In this document: piece by piece, positions 1 to 5,974 of the stretch
How positions within the stretch are numbered: position 1 is the first letter of the stretch
How the letters are laid out: each line of letters opens with the position of its first letter
Assembly: GCA_023402505.1 (NCBI GenBank)
Contig: JAEYGD010000436.1
Span: forward strand, 1-8,239
Source of the DNA: Actinomycetes bacterium
GTDB lineage: Bacteria; Actinomycetota; Actinomycetes; Mycobacteriales; Micromonosporaceae
DNA: 8,239 nucleotides
Reading direction: 5' to 3'
Notes under the pieces: model-generated
Databases searched by the model: none
The model's input: the letters and a program-made list of their open reading frames with translations, nothing else
Told to the model about the DNA's origin: nothing
Made by a program: the position numbers and the translations under genes

Positions 1-42
1 GGGAAAGAGTGGCCATTCCACGCCGAATGGCCACTCTTTCCC
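1..42 (-). terminator. Strong hairpin terminator closing the importer operon
   Basis: Positions 1-18 and 25-42 are perfect reverse complements (18 bp, arms beginning GGGAAAGAGTGG), with a 6-nt loop at 19-24. The hairpin begins 16 nt after the stop codon of the last ATPase gene, where an intrinsic terminator would sit. The T-tract on the minus strand would lie outside the window, so it cannot be judged. Many actinobacterial terminators lack a long U-tract. The symmetry means it could also stop transcription from a convergent gene to the left, which is not visible here. Confidence 0.85.
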
Positions 43-58
43 TGTAACTGCGGGTGCT

Positions 59-1105
59 CTAGCCGACGCCTCCGGAAGCCGCCGCGGGACGGATCTCGGC
101 AAAGTGGCAGGCCGACGGGTGCGGATCGGCGGCGCGGGGCACGGCCGCCGGGTCCTCGTGGGCACAGACCTCCTGCGCCTTCCAGCAGCGGGTGCGGAAC
201 CGGCAGCCGCTCGGCGGGTTCGCCGGACTCGGCACGTCACCGACCAGGCGGATCATGTTCCGGCTGCCGCGCTGCTCCGGATCGGGCACCGGCACCGCCG
301 ACAGCAGGGCCTGCGTGTACGGGTGGGTCGCGCGCTCGTAGATCTCGTCCTCGGTGCCGATCTCCACGATCCGGCCCAGGTACATCACCGCCACCCGGTC
401 GGAGATGTGCCGCACCACCGACAGGTCGTGGGCGATGAAGATGTACGAGAGCCCGAACTCGTCCTGGAGCTGCTCCAGCAGGTTGATCACCTGGGCCTGG
501 ATCGACACGTCCAGTGCGGACACCGGCTCGTCGCAGACGATCACCTCGGGCCGCAGCGCGAGCGCCCGGGCGATGCCGATGCGCTGGCGCTGGCCACCGG
601 AGAACTGGTGCGGGTACCGGTTGATGTGCTCGGGGTTCAACCCCACCACGTCCAGCAGTTCCTGCACCCGCCGCTGCCGGCTGCCCCTGGGCGCCGCCTC
701 CGGGTGGATCTCGAACGGCTCGCCGATGATGTCGCCCACCGTCATCCGCGGGTTCAGCGAGGTGTACGGGTCCTGGAGGACCATCTGCATGTTGCGGCGC
801 AGCCGCCGCAGCTCCGCACCGGAGGCGGCGAACAGGTCGCGGCCCTCCAGCGTCGCCCGTCCGGAGGTGGGTGTCTCCAGGCGCATCAACAGGCGGGCCA
901 GCGTGGACTTGCCGCAGCCGGACTCGCCCACGATGCCCAGCGTCTCGCCGCGGCGCAGCTCGAAGCTGACCCCGTCGACGGCCTTGACCGCGCCGACCTG
1001 CTTCTGGAAGACGACGCCCCGGGTGATCGGGAAGTGCTTGACCAGGTCCTCCACGGCGAGGACGGTCTCGCCGCGGACCTTGGTCGGGCTAGCGGGCGCT
1101 GTCAT
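59..1105 (-). CDS. Peptide-type ABC importer ATPase, DppF/OppF-like
   Basis: One of two cytoplasmic nucleotide-binding subunits that power the importer. Visible in the 348-aa product: Walker A GESGCGKST (60-68), Q-loop Q111 in LQDPYTSLNP, signature SGGQR (169-173), Walker B VIVCDE (188-193), D-loop SALD (196-199) and H-loop H226. The C-terminal extension has the HPYTQALL motif (261-268) of the oligopeptide/dipeptide ATPase tail (oligo_HPY family). Four cysteines follow (C301, C307, C314, C333) in the spacing seen in Dpp/Opp ATPases that bind a 4Fe-4S cluster. The PYTSLNPRMTV segment and the order after a DppD-like gene favour the F-type subunit. The ATG overlaps the end of the preceding ATPase gene by 17 bp and has a consensus AGGAGGT 5 nt upstream, so the start is secure. 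TAG stop at 61-59. Substrate unknown; length normal. Confidence 0.95.
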   Translation of the reverse strand: MTAPASPTKVRGETVLAVEDLVKHFPITRGVVFQKQVGAVKAVDGVSFELRRGETLGIVGESGCGKSTLARLLMRLETPTSGRATLEGRDLFAASGAELRRLRRNMQMVLQDPYTSLNPRMTVGDIIGEPFEIHPEAAPRGSRQRRVQELLDVVGLNPEHINRYPHQFSGGQRQRIGIARALALRPEVIVCDEPVSALDVSIQAQVINLLEQLQDEFGLSYIFIAHDLSVVRHISDRVAVMYLGRIVEIGTEDEIYERATHPYTQALLSAVPVPDPEQRGSRNMIRLVGDVPSPANPPSGCRFRTRCWKAQEVCAHEDPAAVPRAADPHPSACHFAEIRPAAASGGVG

Positions 1106-2126
1106 CGTGGACCTCCTGGGCGAAGTGGCACGCGCTGGTCCGACCGTCGCCGAGGACCAGGTCGTGCGGTACGACGTCCACGCAGACCTGCTGGACGTAC
1201 GGGCACCGGGGGTGGAAGGGGCAGCCGGAGGGGATCCGCATCAGGTTGGGCGGCAGGCCCCGGATCGTCGACAGCTGCTGGCCCCGCACGTCCATCCGCG
1301 GGATCGACTCCAGCAGCCCCTTCGTGTACGGGTGCGCGGGCGCCCGGTACAGCGACCGGACGTCGGCGTGCTCGACGATCCGGCCCGCGTACATGACGGC
1401 GATCCGGTCCGCGACTCCGGCGACCACACCGAGGTCGTGGGTGATCAGGATCATCGCCATGTTCAGCTCGCGGCGCAGGTCGGCCAGCAGGTCCATGATC
1501 TGGGCCTGCACCGTCACGTCCAGCGCGGTGGTGGGCTCGTCGGCGATGAGGACCTTCGGGTCCATCGCCAGCGCCATGGCGATCATGACGCGCTGCCGCA
1601 TGCCCCCGGAGAACTGGTGCGGGTAGTCGCCGAGCCGGTCGGCGGCGGCCGGGATCTTCACCAGGTCCATCAGCTCGACGGCGCGGCGCCGGGCGTCCGT
1701 CCGGGACATGCCGGCGCGTTGGCGCAGCGTCTCGCCGATCTGCCAGCCCACCGGGAACGTCGGGTTCAGCGCGGACAGGGCGTCCTGGAAGATCATCGCG
1801 ATCTCCTTGCCCCGGACCTGGCGCCGCTGCTCCTCGGACTGGGTGAGCAGGTCCCTCCCCCGGTAGAGGATCTGGCCGGAGCGGATCACCGCGGGCGGCG
1901 TGTCGAGAATGCCCATGATCGCCTGAGCGGTGACCGACTTGCCCGAGCCGGACTCGCCGAGCACGGCGAGGGTCTCACCGGCGTCCAGGTGGTACGAGAC
2001 CCCGTTGATCACCTTCGCCACGCCCTCGCCGGTCCGGAACTCGACGTGCAGGTCCCGCACCTCGAGCAGGTGGCCGCCCTCCGGGGTGGGGGAGGCGGGC
2101 GTGGGGTGGACAGCGGACTGGGTCAC
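1089..2126 (-). CDS. Peptide-type ABC importer ATPase, DppD/OppD-like
   Basis: The second ATPase subunit, expected to pair with the DppF-like protein under the two permeases. With the GTG start at 2126 the product is 345 aa: Walker A GESGSGKSV (57-65), Q-loop in IFQDALSALNP (112-122), signature SGGMRQR (173-179), Walker B VLIADE (192-197), H-loop H230, HPYTKGLL tail (265-272) and cysteines C302, C308, C315, C333. SGGMRQRVMIAMAL and FQDALSALNP are typical of D-type subunits. The frame stays open up to an ATG at 2222, inside the permease gene. That gives 32 extra Ser/Arg/Glu-rich residues unlike any ATPase N-terminus. The GTG is preferred: it has AAAGG 8 nt upstream and the ATPase domain begins about 20 residues later. 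It is the only other start codon in the extension that I see. The end overlaps the next gene by 17 bp. Confidence 0.93.
   Translation of the reverse strand: MTQSAVHPTPASPTPEGGHLLEVRDLHVEFRTGEGVAKVINGVSYHLDAGETLAVLGESGSGKSVTAQAIMGILDTPPAVIRSGQILYRGRDLLTQSEEQRRQVRGKEIAMIFQDALSALNPTFPVGWQIGETLRQRAGMSRTDARRRAVELMDLVKIPAAADRLGDYPHQFSGGMRQRVMIAMALAMDPKVLIADEPTTALDVTVQAQIMDLLADLRRELNMAMILITHDLGVVAGVADRIAVMYAGRIVEHADVRSLYRAPAHPYTKGLLESIPRMDVRGQQLSTIRGLPPNLMRIPSGCPFHPRCPYVQQVCVDVVPHDLVLGDGRTSACHFAQEVHDDSAR
1111..1117 (-). promoter_or_regulatory. Consensus ribosome binding site of the DppF-like gene
   Basis: The minus strand reads AGGAGGT, 5 nt before the ATG at 1105. It lies inside the last codons of the upstream ATPase gene. 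Strong complementarity to the 16S tail fixes this ATG as the start and suggests efficient re-initiation across the 17-bp gene overlap. Confidence 0.85.
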
Positions 2127-2185
2127 TGTGCCTGCCTTTCGCTCGCGACTGCGGGGCTCGCTTCGCTCACTCCTCGCGCTCGCAT
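2123..2185 (-). CDS. Possible 20-codon micro-ORF bridging permease and ATPase genes
   Basis: ATG at 2185-2183, TGA at 2125-2123. The product begins MRARGVSEASPAV and is Ser/Ala/Arg/Glu-rich, with no hydrophobic segment. A good ribosome binding site (GAGGT at 2195-2191, 5 nt spacing) overlaps the DppC-like gene's stop codon. The micro-ORF stop overlaps the GTG of the DppD-like gene (shared GTGA). It occupies most of the 67-bp gap. What is seen is an open frame with a ribosome binding site and a 4-nt overlap. A role as a translational-coupling leader is inference. Chance openness of a 20-codon frame in GC-rich DNA is a real alternative, and the peptide itself may have no function. Confidence 0.35.
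   Translation of the reverse strand: MRARGVSEASPAVASERQAQ
2141..2184. repeat. Repeat-like intergenic sequence with reiterated GCGAGC/GTGAGC words
   Basis: Read on the minus strand, the gap holds GCGAGC, GTGAGC, GCGAGC and GCGAGC within about 44 bp. The composition is unlike the flanking coding sequence. The core GAGTGAGCnnAGCGAnC recurs in the other intra-operon gap, at about 3214-3230. From memory, closely similar sequences are scattered through Micromonospora-type genomes, so this may be a dispersed intergenic repeat. Only the two related copies can be seen here. Confidence 0.4.
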
Positions 2186-2193
2186 GTGAAACC

Positions 2194-3162
2194 TCACCGG
2201 AGCTTCGGGTCGAAGGCGTCACGGATCGCGTCGCCGAGCATGATGAACGCCAGCACGGTCAGCGCGAGGAAGGTCGACGGGACGACCAGGGGGGTGGCCG
2301 ACTCCCGCATGTGCACCCGGCCCTGGTTGATGTCGATGCCCCACGAGATCGTCGGTTCCTTCAGGCCGATGCCGAGGAAGGACAGCGTCGCCTCGGCGGC
2401 GATGAACGAGCCGAGCGCGATGGTCAGCACCACGATGGCCGGGGCGAGGGCGTTGGGCAGGATGTGCCGCCACATGATCCGGCCGTTGCTGGCGCCGAGC
2501 ATCCGGGCGGCGGCGACGTAGTCCTGCTCCTTCGCGGTGATCACCGACGAGCGGACCACCCGGGCCGTCGTCGTCCAGCCGAGCACGGCCAGCACGAAGA
2601 TCACCGCGGCGATCCGCACCGCCGAGCTGTCACTGGCGACCCGCTTGAGCAGCACGATCGCGGCGAGCAGCAGCGGGATGCCCAGCACGATGTCGATGAC
2701 CCGGGAGAGCACCGCGTCCACCCACCGGCCGAAGTAGCCCGCGAGCATCCCGACCACGAGCGCGATCACGCCGGTGAGCAGCGCGGAGAGCGCGCCGACC
2801 AGGAGTGAGGCGCGGGCCCCGTACACCGCGCGGGCGTACGTGTCGCACCCCTGGAAGTTGTATCCGAAGATGGCGCCGCCGGACGGCCCGGCGTGCTGCC
2901 GGCGGAGCGCGCAGTCGGCGGGGTCGTTGGCGGTGAACAGGCCCGGCGCGGCGGCCATCGCCGTGACCAGCAGGACCAGCGTGAGGCTGATCCAGAAGAT
3001 CGGCTTGCGGCGCAGGTCGCGCCACGCGTCACCGGCGAGGCTGCGGGGCCGGCCCGCGGCGACGGAGGTGCCACCGACCTGGTCCGGCGCGCCGGGCTCG
3101 CCGGTCGGTCCTCGCCGGGCGGCCTGGTTCTCCGACGCGGCCACGGTCTCGAAATCGCTCAT
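2194..3162 (-). CDS. Peptide-type ABC importer permease, DppC-like
   Basis: One of two integral membrane subunits that form the translocation channel. The 322-aa protein has a polar cytoplasmic N-terminus (1-50), then about six hydrophobic segments (roughly 55-72, 117-142, 150-172, 183-203, 240-262, 296-312). That order, with a long extracellular loop after TM1, matches OppC_N plus BPD_transp_1. The coupling-helix (EAA-type) motif is DYVAAARMLGASNGRIMWRH (214-233), followed by ILPN. SFLGIGLKEPTISWG (261-275) and the terminal GDAIRDAFDPKLR are classic for DppC/OppC. Two cysteines (C84, C106) in the TM1-TM2 loop could form a disulfide. ATG at 3162 with GAGGTG 5 nt upstream. It follows the DppB-like gene by 63 bp and has a TGA stop. 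Confidence 0.95.
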   Translation of the reverse strand: MSDFETVAASENQAARRGPTGEPGAPDQVGGTSVAAGRPRSLAGDAWRDLRRKPIFWISLTLVLLVTAMAAAPGLFTANDPADCALRRQHAGPSGGAIFGYNFQGCDTYARAVYGARASLLVGALSALLTGVIALVVGMLAGYFGRWVDAVLSRVIDIVLGIPLLLAAIVLLKRVASDSSAVRIAAVIFVLAVLGWTTTARVVRSSVITAKEQDYVAAARMLGASNGRIMWRHILPNALAPAIVVLTIALGSFIAAEATLSFLGIGLKEPTISWGIDINQGRVHMRESATPLVVPSTFLALTVLAFIMLGDAIRDAFDPKLR

Positions 3163-3233
3163 GCCCGCACCTCGCTCCGGCGCGGCGAGCCGCGGAACGC
3201 GGTGCTGCCCATTCGTTCGCTGTGCTCACTCAT
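3159..3233 (-). CDS. Possible 24-codon micro-ORF bridging the two permease genes
   Basis: ATG at 3233-3231 overlaps the final codons and stop of the DppB-like gene (8-nt overlap, 3226-3233). Its TGA at 3161-3159 overlaps the ATG of the DppC-like gene (ATGA). The 24-aa product begins MSEHSERMGSTAF, is rich in Ser/Arg/Glu and has no membrane segment. A GAGGA 6 nt upstream of the ATG could serve as ribosome binding site, although it falls in conserved permease codons. The micro-ORF spans the complete 63-bp gap in one frame and cannot be an N-terminal extension of the permease, because the frame differs. Coupling of translation from dppB-like to dppC-like is the plausible effect. The downstream gene's own GAGGTG site would work without it. 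Confidence 0.35.
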   Translation of the reverse strand: MSEHSERMGSTAFRGSPRRSEVRA

Positions 3234-4164
3234 AGCGGATCCTCGGGTCGAGTACGGCGTACAGGACGTCCACCACCAGGTTGGCGACGAGGTAGACCAC
3301 GACGAGGACGCTGACGATGCCCACCACCAGGGGGCCGTCCTCGGTGTTGATGCCGCGGAAGAGGTTGAAGCCGACGCCGGGGATGTTGAACACGCCCTCG
3401 GTGATGATCGCGCCGCTCATCAGGTTGCCCAGCTCGACGCCGAGGAAGGTGACCACCGGGATGAGCGAGTTGCGCAGCACGTGGATCCCGACGATCCGGC
3501 GCTTGACCAGGCCCTTCGACTTGGCGGTGCGGACGTAGTCGGCGCGCAGGTTCTCCGCGACCGAGGTCCGGGTCAGCCGCAGCGCGGTGGCCAGCGAGAG
3601 CGAGCCGAGCACGATGCCGGGCAGCAGCAACGCGTACAGGTCGGGGTCGGCGCCCGCGGTGGGCGGGAAGAGCTGCCACTTGACGCCGAGGAAGTACTGG
3701 GCGAGCGGCGCCAGCACGATGGTCGGGATGCCGAGCACCAGCAGGGTCAGCAGCAGGGTCGAGTTGTCGAAGATGCTGGCCCGCCGGATCCCGGCGAGAA
3801 CGCCGGCGGTGACCCCGAAGAGTACGGCGACCGCCATGGCGATCAGCGCCAGCTTGATCGTCACCGGCCAGGCGTCGGCCAGGATGTCGCCGATCTGCCG
3901 GCCGGTGAGGGACTGGCCGAGGTCACCCTGGAGCAGGTTCCCGACGTAGTCGAAGTAACGGTAGAAGAAGCCGTCGATCCCGGTCTTGTCCAGGTGGAAC
4001 TTCTCCGTCAGGTATGCCCGCTGAGCGGCGGTGACCGGGCGCTCGCCGGCGAGTGCCTGGATCGGGTCGCCCTGACCGGCGAACATCAGCGCGTAGACGA
4101 TCAGCGTGGTCCCGAAGAACGCGAGGACCATCTGGAGCAGTCGCCGCAGAATGAAGCGGAACAT
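3226..4164 (-). CDS. Peptide-type ABC importer permease, DppB-like
   Basis: Membrane channel subunit that pairs with the DppC-like protein. The 312-aa product starts MFRFILRRLLQMVLAFFGTT, the standard OppB/DppB N-terminus with TM1 at about 9-29. A large extracellular loop containing GDLGQSLTGR (80-89) follows, then TMs at about 99-125, 135-155, 178-196, 232-256 and 278-304. The coupling-helix motif is YVRTAKSKGLVKRRIVGIHV (210-229), followed by LRNSLIPV. The ITEGVFNIPGVGFNLF block (254-269) and terminal LDPRIRYE are family hallmarks. ATG at 4164 lies 84 bp after the binding-protein stop. Only a weak AGAGAGA lies upstream (spacing about 10-11 nt), which implies modest translation initiation compared with the binding protein. 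TGA stop. Length is typical, with no sign of damage. Confidence 0.95.
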   Translation of the reverse strand: MFRFILRRLLQMVLAFFGTTLIVYALMFAGQGDPIQALAGERPVTAAQRAYLTEKFHLDKTGIDGFFYRYFDYVGNLLQGDLGQSLTGRQIGDILADAWPVTIKLALIAMAVAVLFGVTAGVLAGIRRASIFDNSTLLLTLLVLGIPTIVLAPLAQYFLGVKWQLFPPTAGADPDLYALLLPGIVLGSLSLATALRLTRTSVAENLRADYVRTAKSKGLVKRRIVGIHVLRNSLIPVVTFLGVELGNLMSGAIITEGVFNIPGVGFNLFRGINTEDGPLVVGIVSVLVVVYLVANLVVDVLYAVLDPRIRYE

Positions 4165-4201
4165 ACTAGGCAGTCTCTCTGAAAAAGGGCGAAGAGGAAG
4201 G

Positions 4202-4236
4202 CGGGTCGGGTCACCGTCCTCCGGTGACCCGACCCG
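4202..4236 (-). terminator. Intercistronic hairpin between binding-protein and permease genes
   Basis: Positions 4202-4216 and 4222-4236 are perfect reverse complements (15 bp, arm CGGGTCGGGTCACCG), with a 5-nt loop. On the minus strand it starts 12 nt after the binding-protein stop and is followed about 17 nt later by CTTTTTC, a short T-run. In ABC importer operons such hairpins commonly act as partial terminators or 3' mRNA stabilisers, giving an excess of binding protein over membrane subunits. Either role fits. A full terminator is less likely, because the permease genes have no obvious promoter in the 84-bp gap. Confidence 0.7.
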
Positions 4237-4248
4237 TTGCTCCGCGTG

Positions 4249-5853
4249 TTACTGAACGACCTCGATCTTGACCAGGTCGACCCGGTCGAAGAGGTCGACC
4301 TCGACGTTCTTGACCTTGGTCGAGTGCCCGAAGTTGTTCTGGCCGAACCGGAGCGGGATCACCGGCATGTCCTTGGCCAGAAGGTCCTCGGCCTGCTGGT
4401 ACTTCTTGACCGCCTCCTCCTCGGTGGCGGCCGCCGAGCCCTCGGCGACCAGCTTGTCGAACTCCGGGTTGCTGTAGCCGTAGTAGTTCGACGAGCCGGT
4501 GCTGCTGTACAGCGGGCCGAGGTAGTTCTCCATGGACGGGAAGTCCATGACCCAGCCCATCCGGAACAGGCCGACCGGCTGCTTCGCCTTCACCTTGGTC
4601 AGCAGGTCCGCGAACTTCGGCTCGGCGGTGCCGACGCAGTCCACGCCCAGGTTCGCCTTGAGCTGGTTGCAGGTGGCGTCGATCCAGTCCTTGTGGCCAC
4701 CGTCGCCGTTGTACGACAGCTCGATCTTGCTCGGGCCGCCCGCGGCCTGGTACAGCGCCTTGGCCTTGGCCGGGTCGAACGTACCGGCCGCACCGATGGT
4801 GTTGTCGCGGTAGCCCGCGACGACCGGCGAGACGAACGAGCGGGCCGGCGTCTGCGAGTCCTTGAAGACGGACTTGGTGATCTCGTCGCGGTCGATCGCC
4901 ATCGAGATCGCCTTGCGGACGTCCGGGTTGCTGTATTCCTGCTGGAACGTCGGGAAGGCCAGGAACTGGAACGTCGACGCGGGGCTCGTCTTGAACCGGT
5001 CGCCCAGGTCGGTCGAGGCGGTCGACAGGTTCTCGGTCGGGATCGTCTTGATCACGTCGAGGTTGTCCGACAGCACGTCCGCGTACGCGGCGGTCTGCTG
5101 CTGGTAGATCCGGAACTCGACGCCGGCCACCTTCGGCTTCTCGCCGGTGAAGGCGTCGTAGCGCTCCACCTCGACCTTGGCGTCGTGCTGCCAGGTGCCC
5201 TTCATCTTGAACGGGCCCTGGCCGACCGGCGCCTGCTCGTAGCCCTCGGCGAGCACGCCCGGCGCGGAGAACGCGGCCTTCGGCATCGGGTAGAAGGCGG
5301 TGTAGCCGAGCATGCTCTTGAACTCGGTGTACGGCTGCGACAGGGTCACCGTGAAGGTCAGGTCGTCGACCTTCGTGAGACCGGACATGGTCTTGGCCTT
5401 CGGGGCCTCGCCCTGCAGGTCGTCGTACCCGGCGATCTTCTCGAAGAAGTAGCTCGCGTTCTGGCCGTTCGGCGCGTACGCGCCGTAGTTCCAGGCGTCG
5501 ATGTAGTTGTCGGCGGTGACCTTCTCGCCGTTGTGGAAGGTGTAGCCGTCCTTGAGCTTGACCGTCCAGGTCTTGTGGTCCTCGGAGGTCACCGACTCGG
5601 CCGCCACCTCGTACGGCTTGTTCGCCTCGTCGTAGTCGACCAGCGGGCTGAACAGGGCGGCGAGCACCTGCGAGCCGCTCGTCTCGGTGGTGTTGGTCGG
5701 GACCAGGTGCTGCGGCTCGGCGATTTCGATCCGCACGGCCGCGTCGGGGTTGCTTCCGCCGGATCCACCGTCGCCGCCCGAGCCGCAGGCCACCAGGCCC
5801 AGGGTCACCGCGAGCGGGAGGGCGGTCCAGGCGGCGAGCCTACGAACACGCAT
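4249..5853 (-). CDS. Extracellular peptide-type solute-binding lipoprotein (SBP family 5)
   Basis: Captures the solute outside the cell and delivers it to the importer encoded downstream. The 534-aa product has a lipoprotein signal peptide: MRVRRLAAW, a hydrophobic stretch, then lipobox LVAC with the lipidated Cys at 23, followed by a Gly/Ser-rich linker (24-34). The mature part carries the SBP_bac_5 layout, including YTFHNGEKVTADNYIDAW (104-121), FFEKIAGYDDLQGEA (136-150), the QAPVGQGPFKM block (207-217) and NPDVRKAISMAIDRDEI (309-325). C395 and C406 are close enough for a disulfide. ATG at 5853 has GAGGAGG 4 nt upstream. TAA stop. As first gene of the operon, before a hairpin, it is probably the most abundant product. 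Family members bind di- or oligopeptides, nickel chelates or sugars. The ligand cannot be read from the sequence; peptide is the default. Confidence 0.95.
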   Translation of the reverse strand: MRVRRLAAWTALPLAVTLGLVACGSGGDGGSGGSNPDAAVRIEIAEPQHLVPTNTTETSGSQVLAALFSPLVDYDEANKPYEVAAESVTSEDHKTWTVKLKDGYTFHNGEKVTADNYIDAWNYGAYAPNGQNASYFFEKIAGYDDLQGEAPKAKTMSGLTKVDDLTFTVTLSQPYTEFKSMLGYTAFYPMPKAAFSAPGVLAEGYEQAPVGQGPFKMKGTWQHDAKVEVERYDAFTGEKPKVAGVEFRIYQQQTAAYADVLSDNLDVIKTIPTENLSTASTDLGDRFKTSPASTFQFLAFPTFQQEYSNPDVRKAISMAIDRDEITKSVFKDSQTPARSFVSPVVAGYRDNTIGAAGTFDPAKAKALYQAAGGPSKIELSYNGDGGHKDWIDATCNQLKANLGVDCVGTAEPKFADLLTKVKAKQPVGLFRMGWVMDFPSMENYLGPLYSSTGSSNYYGYSNPEFDKLVAEGSAAATEEEAVKKYQQAEDLLAKDMPVIPLRFGQNNFGHSTKVKNVEVDLFDRVDLVKIEVVQ

Positions 5854-5857
5854 GAAG

Positions 5858-5864
5858 CCTCCTC
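5858..5864 (-). promoter_or_regulatory. Ribosome binding site of the binding-protein gene
   Basis: The minus strand reads GAGGAGG, 4 nt before the ATG at 5853. It is much stronger than the site in front of the DppB-like permease gene, in keeping with high binding-protein output. Confidence 0.75.
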
Positions 5865-5870
5865 ATCTCC

Positions 5871-5912
5871 TCACGCTGCGCAGTCAGGCCCGGCGCTGGG
5901 TTACGCTGCGCA
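5871..5912. repeat. Direct repeat T(C/T)ACGCTGCGCA, 30-bp offset
   Basis: TCACGCTGCGCA (5871-5882) and TTACGCTGCGCA (5901-5912) match at 11 of 12 bases. They are offset by exactly 30 bp, close to three helical turns. They lie in the presumed 5' leader of the binding-protein gene, downstream of the candidate promoter. They could be paired protein-binding sites on one DNA face. The second copy is part of the inverted element at 5900-5914. Confidence 0.4.
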
Positions 5913-5974
5913 ACGATCGGCAACGGTAGGTCGCGGGCCGGCGATCGACAACGTCCGCGTTGCGAAGCGGTAAC
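5900..5974. promoter_or_regulatory. Candidate operator pair flanking the importer promoter
   Basis: The plus strand at 5900-5914 reads GTTACGCTGCGCAAC. The minus strand at 5974-5959 reads GTTACCGCTTCGCAAC. The two are the same motif in opposite orientation, differing by one inserted base and one substitution, and each is itself nearly palindromic (GTT...AAC). One lies just upstream of the -35 and one at or just after the expected transcription start of the minus-strand promoter. That layout suits a repressor or a looping regulator. I cannot name the regulator. The half-site spacing does not fit the GlnR box. Confidence 0.4.
5923..5951 (-). promoter_or_regulatory. Candidate sigma70-type promoter of the importer operon
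   Basis: On the minus strand, TTGTCG (5951-5946) is followed by 17 bp and then TACCGT (5928-5923), a TAnnnT -10. Transcription would start near 5916, giving a leader of about 62 nt before the ATG at 5853. The spacing is ideal and the -35 matches TTGACA at 4 of 6 positions. No better pair was found close to the gene. Confidence 0.45.

Noticed and set aside
354..2189. 611-codon open frame on the plus strand opposite both ATPase genes
   Set aside because: Composition is His/Arg/Asp/Gly-rich with no recognisable domain. It mirrors the codon bias of real minus-strand genes with complete ATPase motifs.
2127..2222. N-terminal extension of the DppD-like ATPase to an ATG at 2222
   Set aside because: It would overlap the permease gene by 29 bp and add 32 Ser/Arg/Glu-rich residues encoded by the repeat-like gap. 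The GTG at 2126 has an RBS and gives a normal N-terminus.
5900..5930. GlnR-type nitrogen operator (GTnAC and GnAAC half-sites)
   Set aside because: Half-site spacing in GTTAC...GCAAC is 5 nt instead of the required 6, and the third half-site is also out of register.
4237..5973. 578-codon plus-strand frame opposite the binding-protein gene
   Set aside because: Leu/Val/Arg/Asp-rich shadow frame. The minus strand encodes a clear lipoprotein with signal peptide and SBP family 5 motifs.
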